DNA of 64,000 nucleotides from Clostridia bacterium (GTDB taxonomy: Bacteria; Bacillota; Clostridia; Christensenellales; CAG-138), in assembly GCA_017429985.1 (NCBI GenBank), contig JAFRNW010000042.1, positions 150,522 to 214,521 of the forward strand, written 5' to 3'. This document shows, piece after piece, positions 51,112 to 63,804 of the stretch. The notes under the pieces were generated by a model, which was not told the DNA's origin, made no database searches, and saw only the letters and a list, made by a program, of their open reading frames with translations. Positions within the stretch are counted from its first letter, which is position 1, and each line of letters begins with the position of its first letter. Made by a program: the position numbers and the translations under genes.

Positions 51112-53661
51112 ATGGGTTTCGGTATGAAGAAAGCGCGGATCGCCATTGTCAATATCGCGATCATGGTGGGAATACTGATCTTTGTCATTCTGTATTCCAG
51201 CTATGAAGGCAAGGCCGCACTCCGCCGACAGGTGGAGAGCTTTGTGAGCACCACCGTCGCGATGGAGCATGTGACGGAGAATTATATGGCGGGCGAACAG
51301 CACATCTGCGACGTGTGGGCGCGCTATATCAACAGCAAGGGTATGAGTATCGAGGAGGCCGCCTCCTTCATCCGCATCTCTCATGTGACGCAGACCGCCT
51401 CTGCGCATATCGTGTATCTCGATACGCTGTCCGGTCTGTCTACGAGGGCAAGGCAGGATGCCGCCGACGACTATGCCGTCTCTTACGGACGGATAGGTCT
51501 TCTGAACGATGTGAGCTGGATCAATGATATCGGGAAATCCGTCAACATTTCCCGCGCCTATACAAACCCGGTCAACGGGGAACAGTCCATAGCCTTCTGC
51601 AATTATGTCACGCTTCAAGATTCAGAAACCGGCGAGCTCCGTGACGCCGTGCTGCTGCGCGTGCTACCGATCGCGGAGATGGCGCAGAAATGGATCTTCC
51701 CGCAGGAAGGGTTTGAAAACACCGAACTGTCCATGATTGATGCGAACGGCGATTATATCATCAAGGGCCATTCCTTCAAAAATTCCAGTTTCTTCGAGTT
51801 TTACAGGTCTTACAACACCATTGATCCAGCCTCCGCGCAGGAGTTCTTTGAAACCATCACGTCTTCGACCGGCTCCTTTACTATGCTCAACTCCCGCGGG
51901 GAGAAATGTATCCTCGCCTATACCCCGGTCGACGCGACAGGAGGATGGACGCTTCTCAGCTTCATGCCGATGAAGGATCTGCGCGTAAATACCGAAAACT
52001 GGCTGTTGATCGGCGTTATTTCCGCAGCCCTTCTGCTCCTCTTCGTGTTTGACCTGTCTGTCATGCTTAATTTCAATAAGAAGCTCCAGGCGGCGGCCAG
52101 AGAAGCGGCCTCGGCGAACAGGGCAAAAACCGATTTTCTCTCCACCATGTCGCATGATATCCGCACGCCGATGAACGCCATTATGGGCTTGACGACCATT
52201 GCGGAGAAGAATCTGGGAGACACGGAATCGGTTGCAGATAACCTTCGAAAAATCGGCCTTGCCAGCAATCATCTTTTGTCTCTGATCAACGACATTCTGG
52301 ATATCTCCAAGGTGGAGAGCGGCAAACTGAATCTGAGCCCGCTGACATTCTCCATCGTCGATACGGTCGAGAACCTGGTCAATATCTCCCAGCCGATGAT
52401 CAAGGAAAAGGATATCAACTTCAGCTTCCGGATCAATCGTATGGAAAAGGAATACCTGTATGCCGATCAGCTGCGCTTGAATCAGATCTACATCAACATC
52501 CTTTCCAACGCGATCAAATACACGGGGCCTGGCGGAAGCGTCAGCGTAGATATGCGGGAGGAGGAAAGCGAAACGCCCGGCTGCGTCAAGCTGACCTACG
52601 TTGTTGCCGATACGGGCATGGGAATGAGCCCCGAGTTCATGGCGAAGATGTACGAGCCCTTCTCCCGTCAGACAGACAGCCGCGTCAACACCATTCAGGG
52701 CACCGGTCTCGGCCTTGCGATCACGAAGCAGATGGTGGATCTGATGAACGGCGTCATCGACTGCCAGAGCGAGCAGGGCAAAGGCACAACTTTTACCATT
52801 GTTTTGGATATTCCGGTCGCGGACAAGCAGCTCGACGACATGCATCTCGAGCCCATCGACGTGCTGATCGTGGATGACGACGCAGTCCTGCTGGAGACCG
52901 CCGTGGACGCGCTGGAGTCTTTGGGCGTCAATGCAGAGAAGGCCGAAGACAGCATGACGGCGCTGGGAATGATCCGGCACCGCCAGGAGTCCGGCAGGCA
53001 GTACGGCGTCGTGATCCTGGACTGGAAGATGCCCGGCATGGACGGCGTGGAAACGGTAAGACGCATACGCTCGGAGATCGACGAGAGCATCCCGATCCTG
53101 CTGATTTCGGCCTATGACTGGTCCGACATCGAAGACGCGGCAAAGGAAGTCGGCGTAAACGGCTTCATCAGCAAGCCTCTTTTCCGCTCAAAGCTATATG
53201 ATAAAATCAATGAGCTGCTGGGAATAGAAGCAAAGGCTGCGGAGCCGGAGGATGATTACTCCGACCTTGCCGGGATGAGCATTCTCATCGCGGAGGATAA
53301 CGACATCAACTGGGAGATCATCTCCGCCATGCTGGGGATGTTCGGCATCGTGACGGAGCGTGTGGAGAACGGTCAGATATGCGTCGAAAAGATGAAGACA
53401 GCGGAACGCGGACAATACGCCCTTGTCTTCATGGATATCCAAATGCCGGTCATGAACGGACTGGACGCCACGAGGCATATCCGCGCGTTGGAGGATCCGT
53501 GGGCATCCTCTATCCCGATCATCGCCATGACGGCGGATGCCTTCTCAGAGAATGTTACAGAATGCCTGAACGCCGGCATGAACGGACATATCGCAAAACC
53601 TGTAGACATCAGACTTGTCATCAAAGAGATTCGCAGAATCAAGGAGGAAAAGAAATCATGA
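51112..53661 (+). CDS. Hybrid histidine kinase with Cache-like sensor and two receivers
   Basis: The 849-residue protein has a membrane helix at about 9-27, an outer sensor of about 270 residues with a Cache-like end (ELSMIDANGDYIIKGHSFKN, ILAYTPVDATGGWTLLSFMP) and a second helix near 305-325. HisKA (TMSHDIRTPMNAI, His about 348) and HATPase follow, then two REC domains (IVDDDAV, Asp about 638 in ILDWKMPGMDG; IAEDNDI, Asp about 774 in FMDIQMPVMNG). An in-frame ATG at 51124 is better spaced from AGAAGG. It overlaps the following lipoprotein gene by ATGA. Confidence 0.93.
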   Translation: MGFGMKKARIAIVNIAIMVGILIFVILYSSYEGKAALRRQVESFVSTTVAMEHVTENYMAGEQHICDVWARYINSKGMSIEEAASFIRISHVTQTASAHIVYLDTLSGLSTRARQDAADDYAVSYGRIGLLNDVSWINDIGKSVNISRAYTNPVNGEQSIAFCNYVTLQDSETGELRDAVLLRVLPIAEMAQKWIFPQEGFENTELSMIDANGDYIIKGHSFKNSSFFEFYRSYNTIDPASAQEFFETITSSTGSFTMLNSRGEKCILAYTPVDATGGWTLLSFMPMKDLRVNTENWLLIGVISAALLLLFVFDLSVMLNFNKKLQAAAREAASANRAKTDFLSTMSHDIRTPMNAIMGLTTIAEKNLGDTESVADNLRKIGLASNHLLSLINDILDISKVESGKLNLSPLTFSIVDTVENLVNISQPMIKEKDINFSFRINRMEKEYLYADQLRLNQIYINILSNAIKYTGPGGSVSVDMREEESETPGCVKLTYVVADTGMGMSPEFMAKMYEPFSRQTDSRVNTIQGTGLGLAITKQMVDLMNGVIDCQSEQGKGTTFTIVLDIPVADKQLDDMHLEPIDVLIVDDDAVLLETAVDALESLGVNAEKAEDSMTALGMIRHRQESGRQYGVVILDWKMPGMDGVETVRRIRSEIDESIPILLISAYDWSDIEDAAKEVGVNGFISKPLFRSKLYDKINELLGIEAKAAEPEDDYSDLAGMSILIAEDNDINWEIISAMLGMFGIVTERVENGQICVEKMKTAERGQYALVFMDIQMPVMNGLDATRHIRALEDPWASSIPIIAMTADAFSENVTECLNAGMNGHIAKPVDIRLVIKEIRRIKEEKKS

Positions 53662-54947
53662 AAAAGCTGATCTGCATCCTGTTAGTCATTTGCACAGTCG
53701 TTTCACTGGCTGCCTGCGGCGGCAAAACGCAGGAGGAGACGGTCACGGGATTCAAGCCGGCTCTCGACACCAATACAAGCTGCAGCATCACGGTAGTCGG
53801 AAGCTATGACAACTTTGAGGCGCTGGAGGCGGAATTTGACCGGTTCAACGAGTTCTATCCGAACGTGCACTTCAGCTATGTGAAGTTAGACGACTACAGC
53901 AACACGCTCGGCACCGCGCTGGAAGGCAAGGACAAACCCAACATTTTCTTCACCACCGCCTCGATGATCGGGAACGAAAACTACGATCCGGTATTTGCCC
54001 TTGCGGAGGATCTTGCGGATCCGGCACTCGGTCTGGATCTGGACTGTATCCGTCCCGGTCTGATCAACCATGACGCGGAAGGCCATGTGCTGATGGTTCC
54101 GGTTTTTTCCAGGTCCTATGGCATGCTGGTAAACAAAGCCCTGTTCGAAAAGGAAGGGCTCGACATTCCGACCACATGGACGGAGCTGCTGGCTGTGTGC
54201 GAAGCGTTCCGAGCCAAGGGTTACGGCAGCCCCATGATGGGTTACAGTCTCAAATCGACGAGCTGTTTCATGTACACGGTTGCCTACCCGCTGTTTGCAG
54301 CCACGCTTGCCGAAAACCCGGAGGCGCTTTCGCTTGCCGTTGAACTGGACCCCGCGGCGGGAGAATACATGCGTCCGGCCCTGGAAGCGGTGGAGCAGCT
54401 GATCCGGAACGGCTGTGTCGATCTTGATGCGTGTGATATGATCGAGGACAACTATACCAAGGTGATCCTGCGCTTTTTTGAAGGCGATGTGCCGATGATG
54501 ATCTGTGCCGGGGATACCGTATCCGGGACCAGAAAGCGGGAGAGCCAGTCTGAGGCCTTCATCAATGCGCCTTTTGATTACACGTTTGCCCCGATCCCCT
54601 TGACGGACGAAGGCGGATATTTTATAGACAGTCCTTCTGTGGAGTTTTCCGTTAACAAGAGCTGCGATGATCTGGAGATGACAAATGAATTCATGCGGTT
54701 TCTGATTTCAAAGGCGGAGCTAAATGAGATGGCTTCTGTGAAGCGTTTGGTAACGCCTACCACGGATCTGTCCTTTGACTCGGTTTACGCCCCCTTCGGG
54801 CAGGTGCCCTCAAACCGTACCATTTCCCCGGAAGTGCTTGGCATTACGGATGCTCTCACGGCTCAAATACGAATTGCTGCGTTCCAGGTCGGGAAAGGCG
54901 AGATCACCGTGGATGAAGCCGTAACAATGTACGGAAGCTTTGAATGA
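53658..54947 (+). CDS. Extracellular solute-binding lipoprotein (family 1 type) without transporter
   Basis: The 429-residue protein has a lipoprotein signal (LLVICTVVSLAAC). It continues with family-1 binding-protein features: FDRFNEFYPNVHFSYVKLDD, VPVFSRSYGMLVNKALFEKE and GLDIPTTWTELLAVCEAF. The true start is ATG 53658, which overlaps the kinase stop. No permease or ATPase lies anywhere in the island. It is therefore a likely ligand-binding partner for a neighbouring sensor kinase rather than an importer part. Confidence 0.9.
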   Translation: MKKLICILLVICTVVSLAACGGKTQEETVTGFKPALDTNTSCSITVVGSYDNFEALEAEFDRFNEFYPNVHFSYVKLDDYSNTLGTALEGKDKPNIFFTTASMIGNENYDPVFALAEDLADPALGLDLDCIRPGLINHDAEGHVLMVPVFSRSYGMLVNKALFEKEGLDIPTTWTELLAVCEAFRAKGYGSPMMGYSLKSTSCFMYTVAYPLFAATLAENPEALSLAVELDPAAGEYMRPALEAVEQLIRNGCVDLDACDMIEDNYTKVILRFFEGDVPMMICAGDTVSGTRKRESQSEAFINAPFDYTFAPIPLTDEGGYFIDSPSVEFSVNKSCDDLEMTNEFMRFLISKAELNEMASVKRLVTPTTDLSFDSVYAPFGQVPSNRTISPEVLGITDALTAQIRIAAFQVGKGEITVDEAVTMYGSFE

Positions 54948-55125
54948 TCGACACGCGAAAAGTATCCCGGCGGCGCCCCTCACGGACGGCGCGTCTGATG
55001 CGGACGCATAGCGTTTTTCAGGCAGACCTGACGGGACGCGAATCCCGTCGGGGGACGTCAGAGCGCAGGCTCTGTCCGGGGCGACGTGAACGCTGATGAA
55101 GTGTATGCACGAAAAGAGGCGGATC
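54948..55125. other. Structured leader before the PAS-kinase gene
   Basis: This gap is GC-rich with several hairpins, the best being GACGGGA/TCCCGTC at about 55030-55050. It has no gene. The spacing and hairpins suggest a leader or internal promoter, without a recognised riboswitch. Confidence 0.35.
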
Positions 55126-57186
55126 ATGGCGAATAAGGTTTTCCAGATGAATGATCAGGCGGTGTTTATGATCCGGGAGCTGGGCGGACACATGCCCGGA
55201 GGTTTCTTCATTTACAAAGCCGAAGAGCCGGGAGAGCTTCTCTATGCAAACAAGCCTGTCTTTGATATCTACGGCTGCGACGATCTCGAGGATTTCAAAA
55301 AGCTGACGGGCTATACCTTCCGGGGCATGGTGCACCCGGAGGATTACAGCAGCATCTCGGCCTCCGTTGCGGAACAGATCGACGCCAGCGATGACAACAT
55401 GGACTATGTGGAATACCGGATCATCCGCAAGGACGGCGCCGTCCGACGGGTGGACGACTACGGCCACTATCTGGAGACAGACGCTTACGGTGGGGTTTAT
55501 ACGGTCTTTATTTCCGACATCACGGAGAAGCATGAACGGATCGTGTCGGAATTGGAAGGTCATAAAGCGACGATCGTCACATTGAATGAGACCATCGGCA
55601 GGATGGACGCTGATCACCTCACTTTCAGCAGCGTCGCACAGGCTCTCGCCGGGGACTATTTCAGCATTTATGTGGTCGATCCCGACACAGAAGCTTTTGT
55701 CGAGTACAGCTCCTCAGAGGAGTACAAGAATCTGGGTATCGAAACGCAAGGGGCGAACTTCTTTGAGTTGAGCCGCAGAAACATAGAAGCATTGATCTAT
55801 CCGGAAGATCGAGATCGCTTTATGGCGGTTTTTTCCCGTGAAAGGGTACTGAAAATCATCGAACGGGACGGCCACTTCACGACAAAATACCGTCTTATGC
55901 TCAATGGCATTCCTACGTATGTCAGCATGAAGGCAACTCTTCTGGAAAACCGGAACGAACGCCGACTGATCATCGGCCTCACCAACATCGACGCCCAGAT
56001 GAAGCGCGAGGAGGAATTCCGGAAACATATGGCGGATGCAAGAACCCGCGCGAAAAACGATTTTCTTGCCAACATGTCCCATGATATCCGCACCCCGATG
56101 AACGCCATCGTGGGTTATACGAACATCGCCAAAAGCCATTGGGATGAGCCGGAGGTCGTAGCGGACGCGCTGGATAAGATCGGTTCCTCCAGCCATTTTC
56201 TGCTCTCTCTGATCAACGATATTCTTGATATCTCCAAGATCGAAAGCGGAAAAATGCAGCTCAGCTTGGCAACCTGCGATCTCAGAGATATTTTCCGGCG
56301 TATCGAGGATATTACGGCGCTGCAGGCGAAGAACAAGTCCATTACGATCACCTATTCGCACGACACAGTACATCATTACAAGGTAATGGCAGACGACCTG
56401 CGGATCGAGCAGGTCCTGATCAATATCACCGGCAACGCCATCAAATACACGCCGGAGGGGAAGAGCGTCGAGCTGATCGCGGAAGAACTCGGAGCGACAG
56501 AAGACAAAAAGATAAAATATCGCTTCATTGTCAGAGATACCGGCATCGGTATCAGCAAAGAGTATTTGCCTCATATATTCGAGAGCTTCACACGTGAAGA
56601 GAAAACAACAGTAAACCGCGTGCAAGGCACGGGCCTCGGGCTTGCGATCGCTGCAAGAGTCGTTGAAATGATGGGCGGTGTGATCTCGGTCAAAAGCAGG
56701 CCGGGCGAGGGCTCGGAATTCACGGTAGAGCTTGCTCTGGAGCCCTCCGAGCCGGACGATGATACCGCAGAGCCGGACGAGATGCTGCAATCCGTTCTGA
56801 ACGGCAAGCGGGTCCTGCTGGTCGAGGACAATGCGATCAACGCGGAGATCGCCACCATCATACTTGAGCAGTACGGGATCGTGGTTGACCACGCCGAAAA
56901 CGGCCGGATCGGCGCAGATAAAGCGATGACTGCCGAAGCCGGCTATTACAGCGCCGTGCTCATGGACATTCAAATGCCGGTCATGAACGGCTACGAGGCG
57001 ACGCGGGCCATCCGGTCATTACCGGGTGAGTATTACAGGACGCTTCCCATCATCGCCATGAGCGCGAACGCCTATGACGAGGATATTCGGGCGAGTCTGG
57101 ACTCCGGGATGAACGCTCATATCGCCAAGCCTTTCCAGCCTGACGATTTGATAAAAACACTGTGCCGGTATATAGTCGATCAGTGA
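55126..57186 (+). CDS. PAS-containing hybrid histidine kinase with one receiver
   Basis: The 686-residue cytosolic protein has a PAS domain at about 15-135 (GFFIYKAEEPGELLYANKPV, FRGMVHPEDY, RIIRKDGAVRRVDDYG) and a second PAS-like region at about 160-300. HisKA (NMSHDIRTPMNAI, His about 319), HATPase (NITGNAIKYT, DTGIGIS, GTGLGLAI) and a receiver (VLLVEDNAINAEIA, Asp about 613) follow. There is no membrane segment. GAGGCGG favours ATG 55126 over 55096. Confidence 0.92.
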   Translation: MANKVFQMNDQAVFMIRELGGHMPGGFFIYKAEEPGELLYANKPVFDIYGCDDLEDFKKLTGYTFRGMVHPEDYSSISASVAEQIDASDDNMDYVEYRIIRKDGAVRRVDDYGHYLETDAYGGVYTVFISDITEKHERIVSELEGHKATIVTLNETIGRMDADHLTFSSVAQALAGDYFSIYVVDPDTEAFVEYSSSEEYKNLGIETQGANFFELSRRNIEALIYPEDRDRFMAVFSRERVLKIIERDGHFTTKYRLMLNGIPTYVSMKATLLENRNERRLIIGLTNIDAQMKREEEFRKHMADARTRAKNDFLANMSHDIRTPMNAIVGYTNIAKSHWDEPEVVADALDKIGSSSHFLLSLINDILDISKIESGKMQLSLATCDLRDIFRRIEDITALQAKNKSITITYSHDTVHHYKVMADDLRIEQVLINITGNAIKYTPEGKSVELIAEELGATEDKKIKYRFIVRDTGIGISKEYLPHIFESFTREEKTTVNRVQGTGLGLAIAARVVEMMGGVISVKSRPGEGSEFTVELALEPSEPDDDTAEPDEMLQSVLNGKRVLLVEDNAINAEIATIILEQYGIVVDHAENGRIGADKAMTAEAGYYSAVLMDIQMPVMNGYEATRAIRSLPGEYYRTLPIIAMSANAYDEDIRASLDSGMNAHIAKPFQPDDLIKTLCRYIVDQ

Positions 57187-57245
57187 ACACGAGCTATGCG
57201 GACTATGAGAGGATCATCGGACAATAAGCAGACGGAGGAAAAAGC

Positions 57246-61001
<3,756 letters not shown>

Positions 61002-61045
61002 AGAAATCATACAGCCGGTACATTCAAATGCCGCCGGATAATAAG

Positions 61046-61095
61046 GCACAGCAAGAAAGCACGATTGTCTTTCTTGCTGTGCATTTTTCTTTTTC
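61046..61095 (+). terminator. Terminator of the signalling island
   Basis: GCACAGCAAGAAAG pairs perfectly with CTTTCTTGCTGTGC (14 bp), followed by TTTTTCTTTTT. It closes the one-directional island. Confidence 0.92.
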
Positions 61096-61574
61096 AGTTA
61101 AAAAAAGTACAATGAAATCAGATGAAATGGTGGACCAACACCCCTTATTGGTGAGGGCCAACACGTTTCATCTTTTATTTTCTGGTATCTTCTTGTATCT
61201 CCAAACTTCTTTGATTCTCCCATTTCGTATAAGGATTAAATCACAATCGAACGAGGAGCTTCTCCTCATTCTAGTTATACAGGGGACTGAAAATGCCGGA
61301 TAGTATAACCGAATTGGATTGTGTTCTAAAAATGAAATACATGTGCCGGTTGCCGGTGCCAATCCGTTATTACTATTCGTACCATAGAAGGACTCTAATT
61401 TGGATACAATAAGGGTCCTTCTTTTTTGCACCCCTCCCAAGTGAATAAACCCTTATACTATAGGCTTTTTCGGCTTCTCGCACACGAATATCTGTTCAGG
61501 CAATCTCACAATTCATGCTCATCCTGACATTTTTCGACCGTTTGCAGCAAAAATCCCATCCCGACCGACTCTGA
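61096..61574. other. Gap with a second terminator and no clear gene
   Basis: AGAAGGAC (61386-61393) pairs with GTCCTTCT (61415-61422) and is followed by TTTTTT, so something upstream may be transcribed rightward. Only short, unconvincing frames are present. A degraded element or a small RNA is possible. Confidence 0.4.
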
Positions 61575-61717
61575 AATCGTGTACGAGATGGGGGTAATCG
61601 TGTACAAGATGGGAGTAATCGTGTGCGAGAAAGGGGTATTCGTGTGCGAGATGGGGTAATCGTGTGCGAGATAGGGTAATCGTGTGCGAGATAGGGTAAT
61701 CGTGTGCGAGATGGTCA
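61575..61717. repeat. Seven-copy 20-21 bp tandem repeat
   Basis: The unit AATCGTGTGCGAGATAGGGT is repeated seven times from 61575 to 61717 with small changes. The first three units are 21 bp, the next three 20 bp, and the last is cut. Neighbouring units 61658-61677 and 61678-61697 are identical, so expansion or contraction is recent. It ends just 3' of the GrpB gene. Confidence 0.9.
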
Positions 61718-61720
61718 ACG

Positions 61721-61740
61721 CGACAAACAGGAATTTGTCA
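61721..61740. repeat. Cassette-associated 20-bp repeat, copy 1
   Basis: CGACAAACAGGAATTTGTCA contains the inverted arms GACAAA and TTTGTC. It covers the stop codon of the GrpB gene. Confidence 0.7.
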
Positions 61741-62304
61741 GTATCGGTCTCCATATTCCTTTCGTGCTTCTGCCGTCCATTTGGAGATGAAATCGGTCTT
61801 TGCATTTGTATAAGCATCTCGGTTATGTTCATATTGCTTCCAAAGCCGGAGCTTCAATGTTTCATACTCTTTTGCCACAACAGGATGCTCATTCAAATAA
61901 TCACGGAAGTACAGTTCATCATTGTCCCCGGCGTATCGCAGATGGATATGATATACCTTGTCCGCAAATCCATTTATAGAATATCCCTTATTGAGCGAGA
62001 TTCGTTTTGACTCGGAGGACATGATGATAAAACCATTCTGTTCCAATATCCGGGCCATATCTCTCATGTCAGCGCTTTGAGAAATCTCAACCATCACATC
62101 AACTATATTCTTGGCCCATATTCCCTGAATGGCGGTGCTTCCGATATGACTGATCCGGACAACAGGCTGATTGGCTAAGAGTCCTGTCAGCGTTTTCTCG
62201 ATCTCATTGAAGTTATCTTTCCAGTGGTCATCGTGCGCCACAAGAAAGATGGGAAACAATTCCCACAACTCTTCCAATGCCATTTCTGATAAATCTTTTC
62301 CCAT
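61738..62304 (-). CDS. GrpB/UPF0157 family protein (nucleotidyltransferase fold)
   Basis: The 188-residue protein has GrpB family blocks: ISHIGSTAIQGIWAKNIVDV (the nucleotidyltransferase-like GS motif and acidic pair DVMVE), YHIHLRYAGDN and YFRDYLNEHP. The function of the family is not settled. It is part of the 3' array of small genes. Confidence 0.88.
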   Translation of the reverse strand: MGKDLSEMALEELWELFPIFLVAHDDHWKDNFNEIEKTLTGLLANQPVVRISHIGSTAIQGIWAKNIVDVMVEISQSADMRDMARILEQNGFIIMSSESKRISLNKGYSINGFADKVYHIHLRYAGDNDELYFRDYLNEHPVVAKEYETLKLRLWKQYEHNRDAYTNAKTDFISKWTAEARKEYGDRY

Positions 62305-62340
62305 GCCAAAAGCCTCACAAATCCCGAGTTAGCAGCATCT

Positions 62341-62360
62341 CGACAAACTTGGATTTGTCT
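62341..62360. repeat. Cassette-associated 20-bp repeat, copy 2
   Basis: CGACAAACTTGGATTTGTCT lies between the GrpB and GNAT genes and touches the GNAT stop. Confidence 0.7.
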
Positions 62361-62787
62361 ATTTGATCAGAATGCAGTTATAACGAACGACTGACCCATC
62401 AGGATAATCAATGATGCTTTTCTCCTCCGAAAAGCCGCATCTGCGGTAGAAACCAATTGAATCCTCGTCCGTCTGCGCTTTAATTCTTCCTATTCCTTCC
62501 AACTCCATTGCGTTTAAGATCAGCTGTTTTCCAAATCCCCGACGTCTGCACTTTTCAGACACGGCGATTCCGATAATCTCTGCAGCTGCTTCTGAAAGCT
62601 TCAGAACCATCATGCCCGTTTTCCCATTTCGATCTACACATACAAAGACTTTCACCGAACAATCGTGAAAATAGCCTTCCATCAGTGCTTTATAGTCCTC
62701 GTATGTGGAATGATACATGCAGGAAGCATAGATCGAGAATGCTTCTTCCGATAGCAGCCAGTCTGTTTCTTCGCATACAACTTTCAT
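62359..62787 (-). CDS. GNAT-family N-acetyltransferase
   Basis: The 142-residue protein has the acetyl-CoA site IGIAVSEKCRRRGFGKQLI (motif A, R-x-x-G-x-G pattern) and the closing block SIGFYRRCGF. Substrate unknown. It is the second small gene of the array. Confidence 0.88.
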   Translation of the reverse strand: MKVVCEETDWLLSEEAFSIYASCMYHSTYEDYKALMEGYFHDCSVKVFVCVDRNGKTGMMVLKLSEAAAEIIGIAVSEKCRRRGFGKQLILNAMELEGIGRIKAQTDEDSIGFYRRCGFSEEKSIIDYPDGSVVRYNCILIK

Positions 62788-62820
62788 GACTGTCCTCTAA
62801 ACGCCGATTTTGCGTCATCC

Positions 62821-62840
62821 CGACAAACTGGAATTTGTCT
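62821..62840. repeat. Cassette-associated 20-bp repeat, copy 3
   Basis: CGACAAACTGGAATTTGTCT lies 17 bp after the stop of the double-GNAT gene. Confidence 0.7.
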
Positions 62841-62856
62841 TTAGTCCGTCACCGCG

Positions 62857-63750
62857 TCAAAACCGTTTCTCCAGAATATATGTGACATGTCCCTTAGGAA
62901 CATCCTCCCATGCACCGATTGCCGTATAGCCGTTCTTTTTGAAAAACTCCACGTTCCAATCAGTTGCCAGTTCGGTCTGGGCGAAATATGCTCCGCGTTC
63001 TTTCGCTTCACGTTCTGTTTCGGCGAGCAGTTCAGAGCCTATGCCCTGATTCCGGTAAGGCTCTTCAACCCACACCATGTCAATATAAAAATGATTCCAT
63101 CTACCAACACCTGCGAAGATTGCAGCAATCATGTTGCCGTTTTCATCCAGTGCTTTTTTGTTGAGCGGTATCTGCTCGTTACTGCGGCCTGCCTGCGATG
63201 TATCGTAATCTTTGAGGCCTTGGCGTATGATCACTGCATCCTTCTCGTCTCCCTGATTGATCTCAAAGCACGCAGAGAGATCCTTTGAAGGAACGTATTC
63301 CTGAACGGGACGATCAAGACGTTTCAGGAAATCATAGAGTTCATGTCCTCTCGGGAAATCCCTGGTAATTCCGCACATCTTATAACCGTGTTTCTCGTAC
63401 AGCGGTCTGGCCTGAAAATCGAACGTGCCGATGATCATCGCATAACAGTTTCTTTTTCTTGCGGTTTTTTCGGCCTCTCGGATCAAAGATGAGCCAAGGC
63501 CCTTTCCGCGGTACTTCTCATCGACCCACAGAGTAAACAGACACGCAAACTTCCAACTTTCAATCTCCATGATACATCCGGCAATGATATTTCCTTCACC
63601 ATCGGTAATCTTGAAAACAATATCTTCATCTTTTGCGCCTTCTTCAGGAGGAACTATGGAATAGCAAAACGCATCAAGCTTTTCCTCAATGTAATCTTCG
63701 TCCTCCTCGACACACGGTATTATTTCATATTTCATTTTCATATTCTCCAT
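62857..63750 (-). CDS. Tandem double-GNAT acetyltransferase
   Basis: The 297-residue protein carries two GNAT domains. The first has LWVDEKYRGKGLGSSLI and ARPLYEKHGYKMCG (about 72-130). The second has VWVEEPYRNQGIGSELL and NVEFFKKNGYTAIG (about 215-285). Both acetyl-CoA loops look intact. Either domain could act on a small amine or antibiotic; no substrate can be named. ATGs at 63750, 63741 and 63735 are all possible. Confidence 0.88.
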   Translation of the reverse strand: MENMKMKYEIIPCVEEDEDYIEEKLDAFCYSIVPPEEGAKDEDIVFKITDGEGNIIAGCIMEIESWKFACLFTLWVDEKYRGKGLGSSLIREAEKTARKRNCYAMIIGTFDFQARPLYEKHGYKMCGITRDFPRGHELYDFLKRLDRPVQEYVPSKDLSACFEINQGDEKDAVIIRQGLKDYDTSQAGRSNEQIPLNKKALDENGNMIAAIFAGVGRWNHFYIDMVWVEEPYRNQGIGSELLAETEREAKERGAYFAQTELATDWNVEFFKKNGYTAIGAWEDVPKGHVTYILEKRF

Positions 63751-63772
63751 ATAATTCGAATGAAAAGCATTT

Positions 63773-63792
63773 CGGCAAACGGGAATCTGTCT
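63773..63792. repeat. Cassette-associated 20-bp repeat, copy 4
   Basis: CGGCAAACGGGAATCTGTCT is the most diverged copy. It lies 12 bp after the stop of the gene running off the window. Confidence 0.6.
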
Positions 63793-63804
63793 GACAGATT
63801 ACCC

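Noticed and set aside
54948..55125. Cyclic-di-GMP riboswitch in the island leaders
   Set aside because: The region is structured, but I could not find the conserved core of either known cyclic-di-GMP riboswitch class by eye.
61575..61717. CRISPR array
   Set aside because: The units follow each other directly without unique spacers, and no cas genes are present.
61721..63792. Classical integron attC sites
   Set aside because: The repeats lack the GTTRRRY/RYYYAAC core sites and are too short. Only a cassette-like arrangement, not a classical integron, can be claimed.
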